A stretch of 64,000 bases of DNA from Lysobacterales bacterium. GTDB taxonomy: Bacteria; Pseudomonadota; Gammaproteobacteria; Xanthomonadales; Rhodanobacteraceae. The stretch covers positions 248,001-312,000 of the forward strand of contig JAFKNA010000004.1 in NCBI GenBank assembly GCA_017305135.1, in the 5' to 3' direction. Positions 25,985 to 36,500 of the stretch are shown here, in pieces. A program made the position numbers and the translations under genes. Each line of letters starts with the position of its first letter. The first letter of the stretch is position 1. Below the pieces are notes generated by a model. The model made no database searches and had not been told where the DNA came from. It saw only the letters and a program-made list of their open reading frames with translations.

Positions 25985-28900
25985 ACCTGCCCGAACTCGC
26001 CACGCGCCGCCGCGTGACCGTCGGCATGCTGACGGTCACGCTGGTGCTGTTCGGCCTCATCGGCCTCGCCGGCCTCAAGGTCAACCTGCTGCCGGACCTT
26101 TCCTATCCGACGCTCACCGTGCGCACCGATTTCGAAGGCGCGGCGCCGCTGGAAATCGAGAACCTGATCAGCCAGCCGGTCGAGGAGGCCGTCGGCGTGG
26201 TCAAGAACGTGCGCAAGGTGCATTCGGTGTCGCGCACCGGCCAGTCCGACGTGGTGCTGGAGTTCGCCTGGGGCACCGACATGGACATGGCGAGCCTGGA
26301 GGTGCGCGACAAGCTCGACACCCTGCAACTGCCGCTGGAAGCGAAGAAGCCGCTGCTGCTGCGCTTCAATCCGTCGACCGATCCGATCCTGCGCCTCGGT
26401 CTCAGTGCCGCCGAGGCTGGCGCGACCAGCGAGGTGCGCCTGAAGCAGCTCCGCCGCTACGCCGACGAGGACCTCAAGAAGCGCCTCGAACCGGTCGCCG
26501 GCGTCGCCGCGGTGAAGGTCGGCGGTGGCCTCGAGGACGAGATCGACGTCGCCATCGACCAGCACAAGCTGGCGCGCCTGGGGCTCGACGTCAACGATGT
26601 CATCACGCGGCTCAGGAACGAGAACGTCAACGCCTCCGGCGGGCGCATCGAGGAGGGCAGCCAGCGCTTCCTGGTGCGCACCCTCAACCAGTTCAAGTCG
26701 CTGGACGAGATGCGCGAGCTGCTGGTCAAGGTCGACGGCGGCGTGCCGATCCGCCTCAGGGACGTCGCCGAGGTGAACCAGGGCCACAAGGAGCGCGAGG
26801 GCATCGTGCGCATCGACGGCCGCGAGGCGGTGGAGCTGGCCATCTACAAGGAGGGCGACGCCAACACCGTCAGCGTGGCGGACGCGGTGAAGGCGGAGCT
26901 GGCGCGGCAGAAGGACCGGCTGCCGGCGGACGCCAGGCTCTCCACCATCGAGGATCAGTCGGTCTTCATCGGCCACGCGCTGCGCGAGGTGAAGATCGAT
27001 GCGCTGATCGGCGGGCTGCTCGCGATCCTGGTCATCTTCTTCTTCCTCGGCGATGCGTGGAGCACCTTCATCATCTCGCTGTCGCTGCCGGTGTCACTGA
27101 TCGCGACCTTCTTCTTCATGGACCAGCTGCACCTGTCGCTCAACGTGATGTCGCTCGGCGGCCTCGCGCTCGCCACCGGCATGGTGGTGGACGATTCCAT
27201 CGTGGTGCTGGAGAACATCGCGCGCCTGCGCGAGAAGGGCGCCTCGATCCTCGATGCGGCGGTGCGCGGCACCGCCGAGGTCGGCATGGCGGTGACCGCC
27301 TCGACCCTCACCACGGTGGCGGTGTTCTTTCCGCTGGTGTTCGTGCAGGGCGTGGCCGGCCAGCTCTTCCGCGACCAGGCGCTCACCATCAGCTTCGCCA
27401 TGCTGGTCTCGCTGCTGGTTGCGATGACCCTGATCCCGATGCTGGCCTCGCTGAAGGGCCGCGCGCCGCTGGCCTACCGCGACGAAGCGCCGGCGCCGCC
27501 GCGGCCCCTGCCGCGGAATCGCGTGCTGCGCGTCTTCTCGCGTGGCGGCCGGGCGGTCGGCGAGGGCCTGTTCCAGATCCTGCCGCGCGCACTCGGCGCC
27601 CTGGTGGCGCTGTTCGCGCGCACCATCGGCCGCGCGCTCGGCCGCGTGCTGCGCTTCATCGGCCGCGGCGTCACCGGTCCCTACGATCGCGCCGCGGCCT
27701 TCTACCACCGCTCGCTGCCCAAGGCGCTGGAGCATCCCTGGCGCGTGCTCGGCTTCGCCGCCGCCGCGCTGGTGGCCTCGTTGGCGCTGGTGCCGACGCT
27801 CGGCCTCGACCTCATCCCGCAGCTCGCGCAGGGCCGCTTCGACATGACGGTGACGCTGCCGCCAGGCACGCCGCTGGCCGACACCGACCGCCTGGTCGAG
27901 GAGATCGCCAGCCGCCATGCGAAGGATCCGGGCGTCGCCTCGATCTATGGCGTTGCCGGCACCGGCACGCGCCTCGACGCCAATCCGACGGAATCGGGCG
28001 AGAACATCGCGCGGCTCTCCATTGCCCTCGCGGACGGCGGCAGCCGCGCCGTCGAGGCGGCCGAGACCGAGCGCCTGCGGGCGGGCCTGCATCGTCCCGA
28101 TGCCAGTGTGAAGTTCGCTCGGCCGGCCCTGTTCAGCTTCTCCGCGCCGCTCGAGATCGAGATCCGCGGCTACGATCTCGACGCGCTGGCGCAGGGCGGC
28201 CAGCGCCTGGCGGCACTGATGAAGGCCTCCGACCGCTTCGCCGACGTCAAATCCACCGTCGAGGGCGGCTACCCGGAAATCCAGGTGCGCTTCGACCAGG
28301 AACGCGCCGCCGCGCTCGGCCTCACCACGCGCGAGATCGCCGATCGCCTGGTGCGCAAGGTCAAGGGCGAGGTTGCCACCCGCTACGATTTCCGCGACCG
28401 CAAGATCGACGTGCTGGTGCGCGCGCGCCAGGCCGACCGCGGCAGCGTGGACGATATCCGCGGCATGATCGTCGGCTACGTGGCGGCGTCGTCAGTCTCG
28501 ACCGGCGGCGCGACGGCTTCGAAAGACGCGAAGGTCAGCGACACGCCGCAGTCGGCGGGCGACGTGCCGATCCGCCTCGGCTCGGTCGCCGAGGTGATCG
28601 CCGGCGAGGGGCCGAGCGAGATCCACCGCATCAGCCAGGAGCGCGTCGCCATCGTCTCCTCGAACCTGCGCCATGGCGACCTCGCCAGCGCGGTGGCGGA
28701 AGTGGAACACCTGGTCGCGCAGCACCCGCTCGCCGCCGGCATCAAGGTGCACGTCGGCGGGCAGGGCGAGGAACTGGCCGACTCGGTGAACTCGCTGCTG
28801 TTCGCGCTGGGCCTCGCCATCTTCCTCGTCTATCTCGTGATGGCCTCGCAGTTCGAGTCGCTGCTGCATCCCTTCGTCATCATGTTCTCGATCCCGCTGG

Positions 28901-29361
28901 CCGCGGTCGGCGCGGTGCTGGCGCTGAAGCTCTCCGGCTCCGCCATCTCGGTGGTGGTGTTCATCGGCCTCATCATGCTGGTCGGCATCGTGGTCAAGAA
29001 CGCCATCGTGCTGATCGACCGCGTCAACCAGCTCCGCGGCGAGGGCGTGCCCAAGCGCGAGGCGCTGATGCAGGCCGCCGAATCGCGCCTGCGGCCCATC
29101 GTGATGACCACGTTGTGCACCCTGATCGGCTTCTCGCCGCTCGCCATCGGCGTCGGCGAAGGCGCCGAGGTCCGCGCGCCGATGGCGCTGACGGTGATCG
29201 GTGGCCTGGCGGTGTCGACCCTGCTCACGCTGGTGGTGGTGCCGGTCGTCTACGACCTCCTCGACCGCCGCGGCGACGCGTGGTACGTCGCTGCTGCCCG
29301 CCGCAGGACGACAAAGCCGGCGACTGGGTCCGGCGATGTCGTGCGCGACGCACTTGCCTGA
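25981..29361 (+). CDS. RND efflux permease, first of two
   Basis: An inner-membrane proton-driven transporter of 1126 residues, longer than the usual 1020-1050. GTG start, overlapping the adaptor stop. The N-terminus MNLPELATRRRVTVGMLTVT leads to TM1. Proton-relay aspartates are in TM4 (TGMVVDDSIVVLENI). TM segments and large periplasmic loops follow the HAE1-type layout. The extra length is mainly a cytoplasmic linker after TM6, about residues 495-575, rich in Pro and Arg with amphipathic stretches (GALVALFARTIGRALGRVLR). Part of a four-gene coupled operon. Substrate unknown. Confidence 0.93.
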   Translation: MNLPELATRRRVTVGMLTVTLVLFGLIGLAGLKVNLLPDLSYPTLTVRTDFEGAAPLEIENLISQPVEEAVGVVKNVRKVHSVSRTGQSDVVLEFAWGTDMDMASLEVRDKLDTLQLPLEAKKPLLLRFNPSTDPILRLGLSAAEAGATSEVRLKQLRRYADEDLKKRLEPVAGVAAVKVGGGLEDEIDVAIDQHKLARLGLDVNDVITRLRNENVNASGGRIEEGSQRFLVRTLNQFKSLDEMRELLVKVDGGVPIRLRDVAEVNQGHKEREGIVRIDGREAVELAIYKEGDANTVSVADAVKAELARQKDRLPADARLSTIEDQSVFIGHALREVKIDALIGGLLAILVIFFFLGDAWSTFIISLSLPVSLIATFFFMDQLHLSLNVMSLGGLALATGMVVDDSIVVLENIARLREKGASILDAAVRGTAEVGMAVTASTLTTVAVFFPLVFVQGVAGQLFRDQALTISFAMLVSLLVAMTLIPMLASLKGRAPLAYRDEAPAPPRPLPRNRVLRVFSRGGRAVGEGLFQILPRALGALVALFARTIGRALGRVLRFIGRGVTGPYDRAAAFYHRSLPKALEHPWRVLGFAAAALVASLALVPTLGLDLIPQLAQGRFDMTVTLPPGTPLADTDRLVEEIASRHAKDPGVASIYGVAGTGTRLDANPTESGENIARLSIALADGGSRAVEAAETERLRAGLHRPDASVKFARPALFSFSAPLEIEIRGYDLDALAQGGQRLAALMKASDRFADVKSTVEGGYPEIQVRFDQERAAALGLTTREIADRLVRKVKGEVATRYDFRDRKIDVLVRARQADRGSVDDIRGMIVGYVAASSVSTGGATASKDAKVSDTPQSAGDVPIRLGSVAEVIAGEGPSEIHRISQERVAIVSSNLRHGDLASAVAEVEHLVAQHPLAAGIKVHVGGQGEELADSVNSLLFALGLAIFLVYLVMASQFESLLHPFVIMFSIPLAAVGAVLALKLSGSAISVVVFIGLIMLVGIVVKNAIVLIDRVNQLRGEGVPKREALMQAAESRLRPIVMTTLCTLIGFSPLAIGVGEGAEVRAPMALTVIGGLAVSTLLTLVVVPVVYDLLDRRGDAWYVAAARRRTTKPATGSGDVVRDALA

Positions 29362-29374
29362 CGGAGAACAGATC

Positions 29375-30103
29375 ATGACGAGCCTGATTGCCAATCCGGG
29401 ACGCCGCGCCGGGCTGCTGTACTTGTTCATCGTCCTCACCGCACCCGTGCATCTCCTGTACATCCCTGGACGGCTGTTCGTGCGCGGGGATGCCGCAGCG
29501 ACGATGGCGAATGTGCTTGCAAACGAGACACTGTTCCGCGGAGGCATCGCGCTGGAGCTGGTCGGTGCGGCAGTCTGGGCCGGATTGCTGCTGGCCTTGT
29601 ATTGGCTGTTCCGAGGCGTCGACAAGCGGCTTTCGGTGCTGATGGTCATGCTGGGCGCGATCCCCATGCTGGCCGCCAGTGTGCTGAGCGCGAGTGTCGA
29701 GAGCACGGCATTGATGGTCGCGCGCGGGGCGGACTTCCTTGGCGTTTTCGATATCGCCGAACGGGGCGCGTTGTTCATGCTTCTCATGCGCGTGGGCGGC
29801 TACGCCACGTCGAGCGTGGAGCTGTTCTGGGGCCTTTGGCTGCTGCCGCTCGGCATGCTGGTGCTGCGGTCACGGCAAATCCCCCGGCTGCTCGGTTTCT
29901 GGCTGCTGCTCAACGGGCTCGCCTATGCCCTCGACAGCCTGCTCAGCGTGCTTGTGGCGGGACCGCTTCCGGCTCTCGACATGATCCTGCCCGTACTCCA
30001 GTTTGGTGAGGTCGCCTTCATGTTGTGGCTTCTCGCGAAGGGGATGCAGCCAGCGCTGGCATCGACTCCCGCGACTGCCGGAGCGGCGGTGGCGATTCCG
30101 TGA
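29375..30103 (+). CDS. DUF4386 family membrane protein between two RND permease genes
   Basis: A 242-residue integral membrane protein with about six hydrophobic helices. The start MTSLIANPGRRAGLLYLFIV at 29375 has GGAG upstream. The segments APVHLLYIPGRLFVRGDAAA, NETLFRGGIALELVG and LALYWLFRGVDKRLSVLMV match the DUF4386 pattern as I know it. No function is established for this family. It lies 13 nt after the first RND permease and its stop overlaps the GTG start of the second, so it is translated as part of the efflux operon. Accessory, folding or regulatory roles are possible; insertion of an unrelated cargo gene is the alternative. Confidence 0.85.
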   Translation: MTSLIANPGRRAGLLYLFIVLTAPVHLLYIPGRLFVRGDAAATMANVLANETLFRGGIALELVGAAVWAGLLLALYWLFRGVDKRLSVLMVMLGAIPMLAASVLSASVESTALMVARGADFLGVFDIAERGALFMLLMRVGGYATSSVELFWGLWLLPLGMLVLRSRQIPRLLGFWLLLNGLAYALDSLLSVLVAGPLPALDMILPVLQFGEVAFMLWLLAKGMQPALASTPATAGAAVAIP

Positions 30104-33100
30104 CCCTCGCCGAGCTCAGCCTCAAGCGCCCCGTCACCGCCATCATGTTCTTCGTGTCGATGGTGGTAATCGGGCTGATCGCCGCGTTCCGGCTGCCGCT
30201 GGAGCAGTTCCCGGCGATCGACGCGCCGTTCCTGTTCGTGCAGGTGCCGTATCCGGGCTCCACGCCGGAGGAGATCGAGCGCACCATCACCCGGTCCGTC
30301 GAGGAGGCGCTGGCCACGCTCCCCGGCATCAAGCGCATGCAGTCGACCTCCGATGCCGAGGCCGCGCAGGTGTTCCTGGAGTTCAAATGGGGCGAGAACG
30401 TCGCCATCAAGGCGGTGCAGGCGCGCGAGAAGATCGACGCCATCCGCGACGAGCTGCCTTCGGACGTCAAGCGCTACTTCGTGCAGAAGTTCTCCACCTC
30501 CGACCAGCCGGTCCTGCAACTGCGCATTGCCAGCGACGGCGGCGATCTTTCCAACGCCTACGAGCTCATCGAACGCGGCATCAAGCGTCCGCTGGAGCGC
30601 ATCGCCGGCGTCGCCAAGGTGGACATCTCCGGCATCGGCAAGCCGGAGGTGCAGGTGGAGCTCTCCGCCGACCGCCTCGCCGCGCACGGCATCAACCTCA
30701 ACGATCTCTACCAGAAGCTGGGGCAGGCCAATTTCGCGCTGTCGGCGGGGCAGGTGGAGGATGGCGGCCGCCGCTTCCGGGTGCAGCCGCTGGGGCAATG
30801 GCGGGATCTCGACGACATCCGCGCCATCCCGCTGGATGCCAAGGGATTGAAGCTCGGCGACGTCGCCACGGTGGTGCTGCGTCCGGCGCGGCTCGATTTC
30901 GCGCGGCGCCTGGACGGCAAGCCGGCGGTGGGCGTGGACATCTACCGCGAGCGCAACGCCAACTTGGTCGATGTCGGCCGCGCGGTGATGGCCGAGGTGG
31001 CGCAGATCCGCGCCGCGCCGGAGCTCTCCGGCATCCGCGTCTATGCGATGGAGAACCAGGCCGACAACGTCACCGGGAGCCTCCGCGAACTCGGCGAGGC
31101 AGGGCTCATTGGCACCCTGCTGTCGGTGCTGGTGCTGTTCTTCTTCCTGCGCGACTGGCCATCCACGCTGATGGTGTCGCTGGCCATCCCGATCTGCTTC
31201 GTGATGACGCTCGGCTGCATGCACTTCCTCGGCATCAGCCTCAACGTGCTGTCGATGATGGGCCTGCTGCTCGCGGTCGGCATGCTGGTCGACAACGCGG
31301 TGGTAGTGGTCGAGAGCATCTACCAGTACCGCGAGAAATACCCGGACCGCGCCTGGTATTCGGCAGTGCAGGGCACCCAGGTGGTCGGCATCGCCATCGC
31401 CGCCGGCACGCTGTCGAGCGTGGTGGTGTTCCTGCCCAACATCTTCGGCGAGACCAACAACATCTCGATCTTCCTCGCCCAGGTGGCGATTTCCATGTCG
31501 ATCGCGCACTTGGCCTCGTGGCTGGTCGCGGTCAGCATCGTGCCGATGCTGGCCTCACGCCTGCCGCCGCCGAAATACCTCGGCCGCGAAACCGCGATCT
31601 CGCGCCTGCGCGACCGTTACGGGCGGCTGGTCGACTGGACCCTGGTGCACCGGCGCAGGACGATGTTCGCGCTGCTGGCACTGCTGGCGCTCAGCGTCGT
31701 GCCGATGACGCAGACCAAGACCAGCATGTTCGACGGCGGCGAGGTTCGACAGGTCCGGCTGTCCTGGCAGCTCAATGCCCATTACCGCCTGCAGGATCTC
31801 AAGCCCGCCATCCTCAAGGTCGAGAAATACCTCGATGACAACCGCGAGCGCTTCGAGATCAAGTCCGTCTACACCTGGTACGGCGAGCAGGGCGAGGCGC
31901 AGACGCGCATCCTGCTGACCGATGCCGACCAGGCCCGCCGCGGGGCGAAGGACATCCAGGAGGACATCCGCAAGGGCCTGCCGCCGGTCGCCGTCGGCAA
32001 GCTGGCCTTCGATGGCGACGACAACGGCGGGGGCGGCGGCGTCGACATCGCGCTGGTCGGCGATTCGATCGCCGAACTGCAGGATCTTTCCGACGCGGTG
32101 TTGCCGATCCTCGCGCGCCTGCCGAGCCTGCGCGACGTCCGCACCGACACCGCCGGCGGCGAGCGCGAGGTGGCGGCGCACGTCGACCGCATCCGCGCCC
32201 GCCAATACGGCTTCGACGCCGAATCGGTCGCCAACTACATCCAGATCGCCCTGCGCGGCATGCCGCTGGCCGACTTTCACGACGAGGACCGCACCCTGCC
32301 GGTGTGGCTGCGCTTCCAGGGCGCCGACACGCAGAGCCTCGCCGGCCTTTCGGACTTCAAGCTGCGCGCCTCCGACGGCACGCAGATCCCGCTGCTGACG
32401 ATGCTGCAGACCGACACCCGCGATACGCCCTCGGCGATCCAGCGCATCGACCGCACCACCGCGCTCAAGATCACCGCGAACCTGGCCAGCGGCAGGACCA
32501 TGCCCGAGGCGCGCAAGGAAATCAGCGCCGCGCTCGACGCGGTCGCCTTCCCGCCGGGCTACCGCTGGAGCTTCGGCCAAGGCTTCGACCGCGAGGACCA
32601 GGCCGGCCAGCAGATGCTGTTCAACACCCTGATCGCGCTGGTGCTGGTGTACGTCGTCATGTGCGCGATGTTCGAGTCGCTGATCTTCCCAGCGGCGATC
32701 CTGCTCACCTTCGTGTTCTCGATCTTCGGCGTCTACTGGCTGTTCTGGCTGACCGGCACCACGTTTTCGATCATGGCCGCGATCGGGATTTTGATTTTGA
32801 TGGGCGTGGTGGTGAACAACGGCATCGTGATGATCGTGCACATCAACCAGCTCCGCCACGAGGGGCATCTGCGCCGCGAGGCGCTGGTGATGGGCGCGAA
32901 GGAACGCCTGCGCCCGGTGCTGATGACCATGGCCACCGCCATCCTCGGCATGCTGCCGCTCGCCATCGGCGGCGCCGCCGCCTGGAGCGATGGCCCGCCC
33001 TACGCGCCGATGGCCCGCGCCATCGCCGGCGGCCTCGCCTTCTCGACCGTACTGACCCTGCTCGCGCTGCCCTGCATCTACTCGCTGCTGGATGATGCGC

Positions 33101-33171
33101 GCCTGTGGTCACGCCGGGTGATCGCCGATGCAAGGGCTGGGCGCATCCGTCGCCGCCCCCAGGTCGCGTAG
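30100..33171 (+). CDS. RND efflux permease, second of two
   Basis: A 1023-residue RND transporter. The GTG start at 30100 gives VTLAELSLKRPVTAIMFFVS, the normal N-terminus, and overlaps the DUF4386 stop (GTGA); an ATG 75 nt upstream would put an unlikely tail on the protein. TM4 carries VGMLVDNAVVVVESIYQYRE, with Asp-Asn where the first pump has Asp-Asp. The C-terminal half contains GVVVNNGIVMIVHINQLRHE and KERLRPVLMTMATAILGMLP. Two different permeases with one adaptor recall MdtABC, where the pumps form a mixed trimer. No outer-membrane factor is present. Confidence 0.93.
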   Translation: MTLAELSLKRPVTAIMFFVSMVVIGLIAAFRLPLEQFPAIDAPFLFVQVPYPGSTPEEIERTITRSVEEALATLPGIKRMQSTSDAEAAQVFLEFKWGENVAIKAVQAREKIDAIRDELPSDVKRYFVQKFSTSDQPVLQLRIASDGGDLSNAYELIERGIKRPLERIAGVAKVDISGIGKPEVQVELSADRLAAHGINLNDLYQKLGQANFALSAGQVEDGGRRFRVQPLGQWRDLDDIRAIPLDAKGLKLGDVATVVLRPARLDFARRLDGKPAVGVDIYRERNANLVDVGRAVMAEVAQIRAAPELSGIRVYAMENQADNVTGSLRELGEAGLIGTLLSVLVLFFFLRDWPSTLMVSLAIPICFVMTLGCMHFLGISLNVLSMMGLLLAVGMLVDNAVVVVESIYQYREKYPDRAWYSAVQGTQVVGIAIAAGTLSSVVVFLPNIFGETNNISIFLAQVAISMSIAHLASWLVAVSIVPMLASRLPPPKYLGRETAISRLRDRYGRLVDWTLVHRRRTMFALLALLALSVVPMTQTKTSMFDGGEVRQVRLSWQLNAHYRLQDLKPAILKVEKYLDDNRERFEIKSVYTWYGEQGEAQTRILLTDADQARRGAKDIQEDIRKGLPPVAVGKLAFDGDDNGGGGGVDIALVGDSIAELQDLSDAVLPILARLPSLRDVRTDTAGGEREVAAHVDRIRARQYGFDAESVANYIQIALRGMPLADFHDEDRTLPVWLRFQGADTQSLAGLSDFKLRASDGTQIPLLTMLQTDTRDTPSAIQRIDRTTALKITANLASGRTMPEARKEISAALDAVAFPPGYRWSFGQGFDREDQAGQQMLFNTLIALVLVYVVMCAMFESLIFPAAILLTFVFSIFGVYWLFWLTGTTFSIMAAIGILILMGVVVNNGIVMIVHINQLRHEGHLRREALVMGAKERLRPVLMTMATAILGMLPLAIGGAAAWSDGPPYAPMARAIAGGLAFSTVLTLLALPCIYSLLDDARLWSRRVIADARAGRIRRRPQVA

Positions 33172-33537
33172 CGATCTTGGGAACGACCGAGCCCCAGCTC
33201 GGTCGCTGTTTGCTTCACCTGCGTGAGCGTCGCTGCGCCACGTCCCTCATCAGAACCTTCTCCCCCGGGGCGAGAAGAGGAAAAGCGGCACATTGCACGG
33301 CTCGCCCGGGAGGGCCAGTCTCCCGACCGGCCGCTGTTGCTTGCCACCTGTATCGCCTGGTTGCGATGTGGCTCCTCATCTCGACCTTCTCCCGCAAAAG
33401 GTAAGTGGCGTCGCTTCACCGAACGTCTGCCGCACCTTCCCAAGAAATAGGCCGAGCTGGGGCTCGGCCGTTCCCGGGTCCTTCTCATTGACGCCGCTGC
33501 CGCGCACCGGTTGTCCGGAGCGCGGCAGCGCCAAGTA
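33172..33537. repeat. Gene-free, repeat-rich gap between the RND operon and the giant gene
   Basis: Hairpin CGACCGAGC-CCCA-GCTCGGTCG lies at 33184-33205, just past the permease stop. GGCCAGTC-TCCC-GACCGGCC is at 33313-33332 and GGCCGAGC-TGGG-GCTCGGCC at 33450-33469. Two half-repeats CTTCTCCC with GAGAAG or GCAAAAGG are near 33260 and 33390. The convergent operons on either side probably terminate here. No gene is supported. Confidence 0.7.
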
Positions 33538-36500
33538 CTACTCCGTGGACACGTACATCTGTACCGCTGTCGCCGCAAACGGCAGGGAGAGCGTGTCTTC
33601 CGTGCCGGCGAGGATCAGGTGGCCATCCGCAATGGCCAGGCGAAGCCCGTCCTGGTCCATCGCGCTCCAGCGGCTGGCGGACTCACCTGCGCCGGTCGCG
33701 ACCACCAGGCGCAGCCAAGTGGATCCATCCACCTGCAGGGACTCGACGCGGAACCCGGCGCCCCAGGCATGCACCTGTGGCGCCAGTCCGAGCGGTGCCG
33801 GTGCCGGCAGATCCACCGCGCGGATTGAGTCGAGCGCCCTTGCAGGCACGACCGGCAGACCCTGCGCCCCATCCCCGCCTTCGAAGCCGTCGCGGAACAG
33901 CACGATGGCGACGTTGTCGGTGGCGCTGGCGGTGCCGCCGGCGGCTTCCGCCGTGATGGTCAGCGCGATGTCATCGCCACCGCCGAGGCCGACCGTGGCC
34001 GAGAGCAGGTACACCACGCTGCTGCCCGCCGGGAGGTCCACCGTGTCGGCGATGTCGCCGCTGCCGCTGGCCTGGCAGGTGGCGCCATTGATGGCGATGC
34101 ACTGCCACTGCGCGCTGGAGGCATCCAGTTCCGGAGGCAACGTCACCGCCACCGGAATGCCGACCTGGTCGGCCGTGCTGGCGTTGCCGACGGTCATGGT
34201 CCAGGCGACCGACTGGCCGAAGCGGGCGTAGTCGCGGCCACTGGTGATGGTTGCCGATACCTCCGCATCGCCGGATTCGCCCGTCGCGGTGAACTCGACG
34301 TTGCCGGTCACCCCGGCAGCGCTGGCCATGACCACGTTGTCACCCGGTTGCGCGGCAAGGATCCATCCGCCCAGCGTGGCGATGCCGCTGTCGTTGGTGA
34401 GCTGGCTGGCGCCGCTGAGGGTGCCATGGCCGGCTGCAGCCGCGAAGGTGACCGCCACACCCGCCACCGGATTGCCACCCGCGTCGGTCACCTTGACCGA
34501 GGGCAGGGCGCCGCTGAGCGGCTGGCCGGCAGTGCCGGTGAAGTGGGTACCGCCGTTGGCCGCGATGGCGCTGGCGCCACCGGCACCGATCACCAGCGTG
34601 TCGCTGGCCATCCCGGCATGGTTCGTGTCCGTGATGGTCGCCAGCACCGTGTAACTGCCCACCCCGCTTGGCACCGTGAGCACGCCGTCATAAAGCACGT
34701 TGACGGTGAGGCCTGCCGGCGTGGTGGTCACGCTGACCGGCTTCGGCTGGCCATCCCACACCTGGCTGAGGTCACCCAGCGTGATGGTCGCCGCGGCTTT
34801 GTCGATGACCAGCGTTGCACTGGCGCTGCCGCTGTAGCCGGGCGCGGTGATGGTCGCGACCACGCTGTAGCTGCCGGCGTTCGTCGGCGCCTGCGTGCTG
34901 CCATCGTAGGTGACGGTGTGGGCGAGGCCGGCCGGCATCGTGGTGACGCTCGCCGCATGCGGGCTGCCGTCGTACACCGCGGCGAGGTTACCGAGGCTGA
35001 TGGTGGCGTTGTCCGCCGTGATCCGCAGCGTGCCGTTCGCGCTGCCGCTGTGGTTGGCATCGGTGACCGTGGCGAGCACCGCATAGCTGCCCACCGCGCT
35101 CGGCACCGTGGCCACGCCGTCATAGAGCACGTTGACGGTGAGACCTGCCGGCGTGGTGGTCACGCTGGCCGGCTTCGGACTGCCATCCCACACCTGGCTG
35201 AGGTCACCCAGCGTGACGGTCGCCGTGGCCTTGGCGATGACCAGCGTTGCACTGGCGCTGCCGCTGTAGCCCGCTTCCGTGATGGTCGCCACTACGCTGT
35301 AGCTGCCGGCATTCGTCGGCGCCTGCGTATTGCCGTCATAGGTGACGGTGTGGGCGAGGCCGGCCGGCATCGTCGTGACGCTGACAACGTGCGGGCTGCC
35401 GTCGTAGGTCGCCGCAAGATTGCCCAGCGTAACGGTGGCATTGGCCGAGCCGATCACGATCAGGCCGCTGGCCGGCGCCGCCGCGTAATCGGCGGTGCTG
35501 CCATCGAGGCTGGCCACGACGTTGTAGCTGCCGACCGCAACCGGGGCCGCTGCGTCGCCGTTGTAGCTCACCACGGTGGCCGCCGGGAAGCCGGCCACCT
35601 CGCCACTGACAGTGGCGATGGCCGGATGCGGCTGGCCGTCGTAGGGGAACGAACCCAGACCCGACAGCGCGATGGTGACCGGCCTGGCCGACACGTTCAG
35701 CGTGGCGCTGCCGCTGGCGGTGTGGTTGGCGCCTTCGCACACCGCGGCGAGCGTGGTGGCGCCGGCGTGGACGCGCGGGTACTCGCCTGCCGGTGTCACC
35801 ACGCAGGCGGTGCCGTTGCCCGGCTCCTGCGCGATGGTCGCCGTGAGGGCGTGCGGCTGGCCGTCGAAGGTGACGTTGGCGGCCCCCGCGAACGCCACCG
35901 TACCGTTGGCCTTGGCGATCACCAGCATTGCCGTGGTGGACCCGGAGAGCACGTAGTTCGGGTTCGCCAGGCTTGCCGTGACGGTGTAGTTGCCGGCATT
36001 GACCGGAGCCGCATCCGGCGCGTAGGCGAGGCTCACCCCGCTGACCCCGGCAGGCGTGGTGGTGACCGTCGCCGCCTTGGCACTGCCGTCATACACATGG
36101 GCCAGGTTGCCGAAGGCGAGGGTGACGGCGGCCGGCGTGACCTGGATCGTCGCCGTCAGCGTTTCCGCCGCGTGGTTCGGATCGGTCACGGTCAGCGTCG
36201 CGGTCCAGTTGCCGACATCCACCGGCGGCAGGCCGTTGGGGGTGTCGTAGGCCAGCGTATAGGCCACTCCGTTCGGATTGGTCACGGTCGCCGCGTGGTT
36301 GGTCCCGTCGTAGCCGAAGCTGCCGCCGGCGAGGGTGATGCCGCTCGCGCCGGCCGCGGCCGGGGTGATGGTCAGCATGGCGCTCGCGGTGCCGGAGACG
36401 TTGCCGTCGCCGACGGTCGCGATCACCAGGTAGCTGCCAACCGCAGTTGGCGGCGTGCTGCTGCCGTTGTAGGTGAAGGCCGGCGCGAGGGACGTGCCGG

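Noticed and set aside
27057-29378. Second plus-strand frame of 773 codons overlapping the first RND permease
   Set aside because: Arg/Pro/His-rich out-of-frame translation of the permease; the in-frame product has all RND hallmarks.
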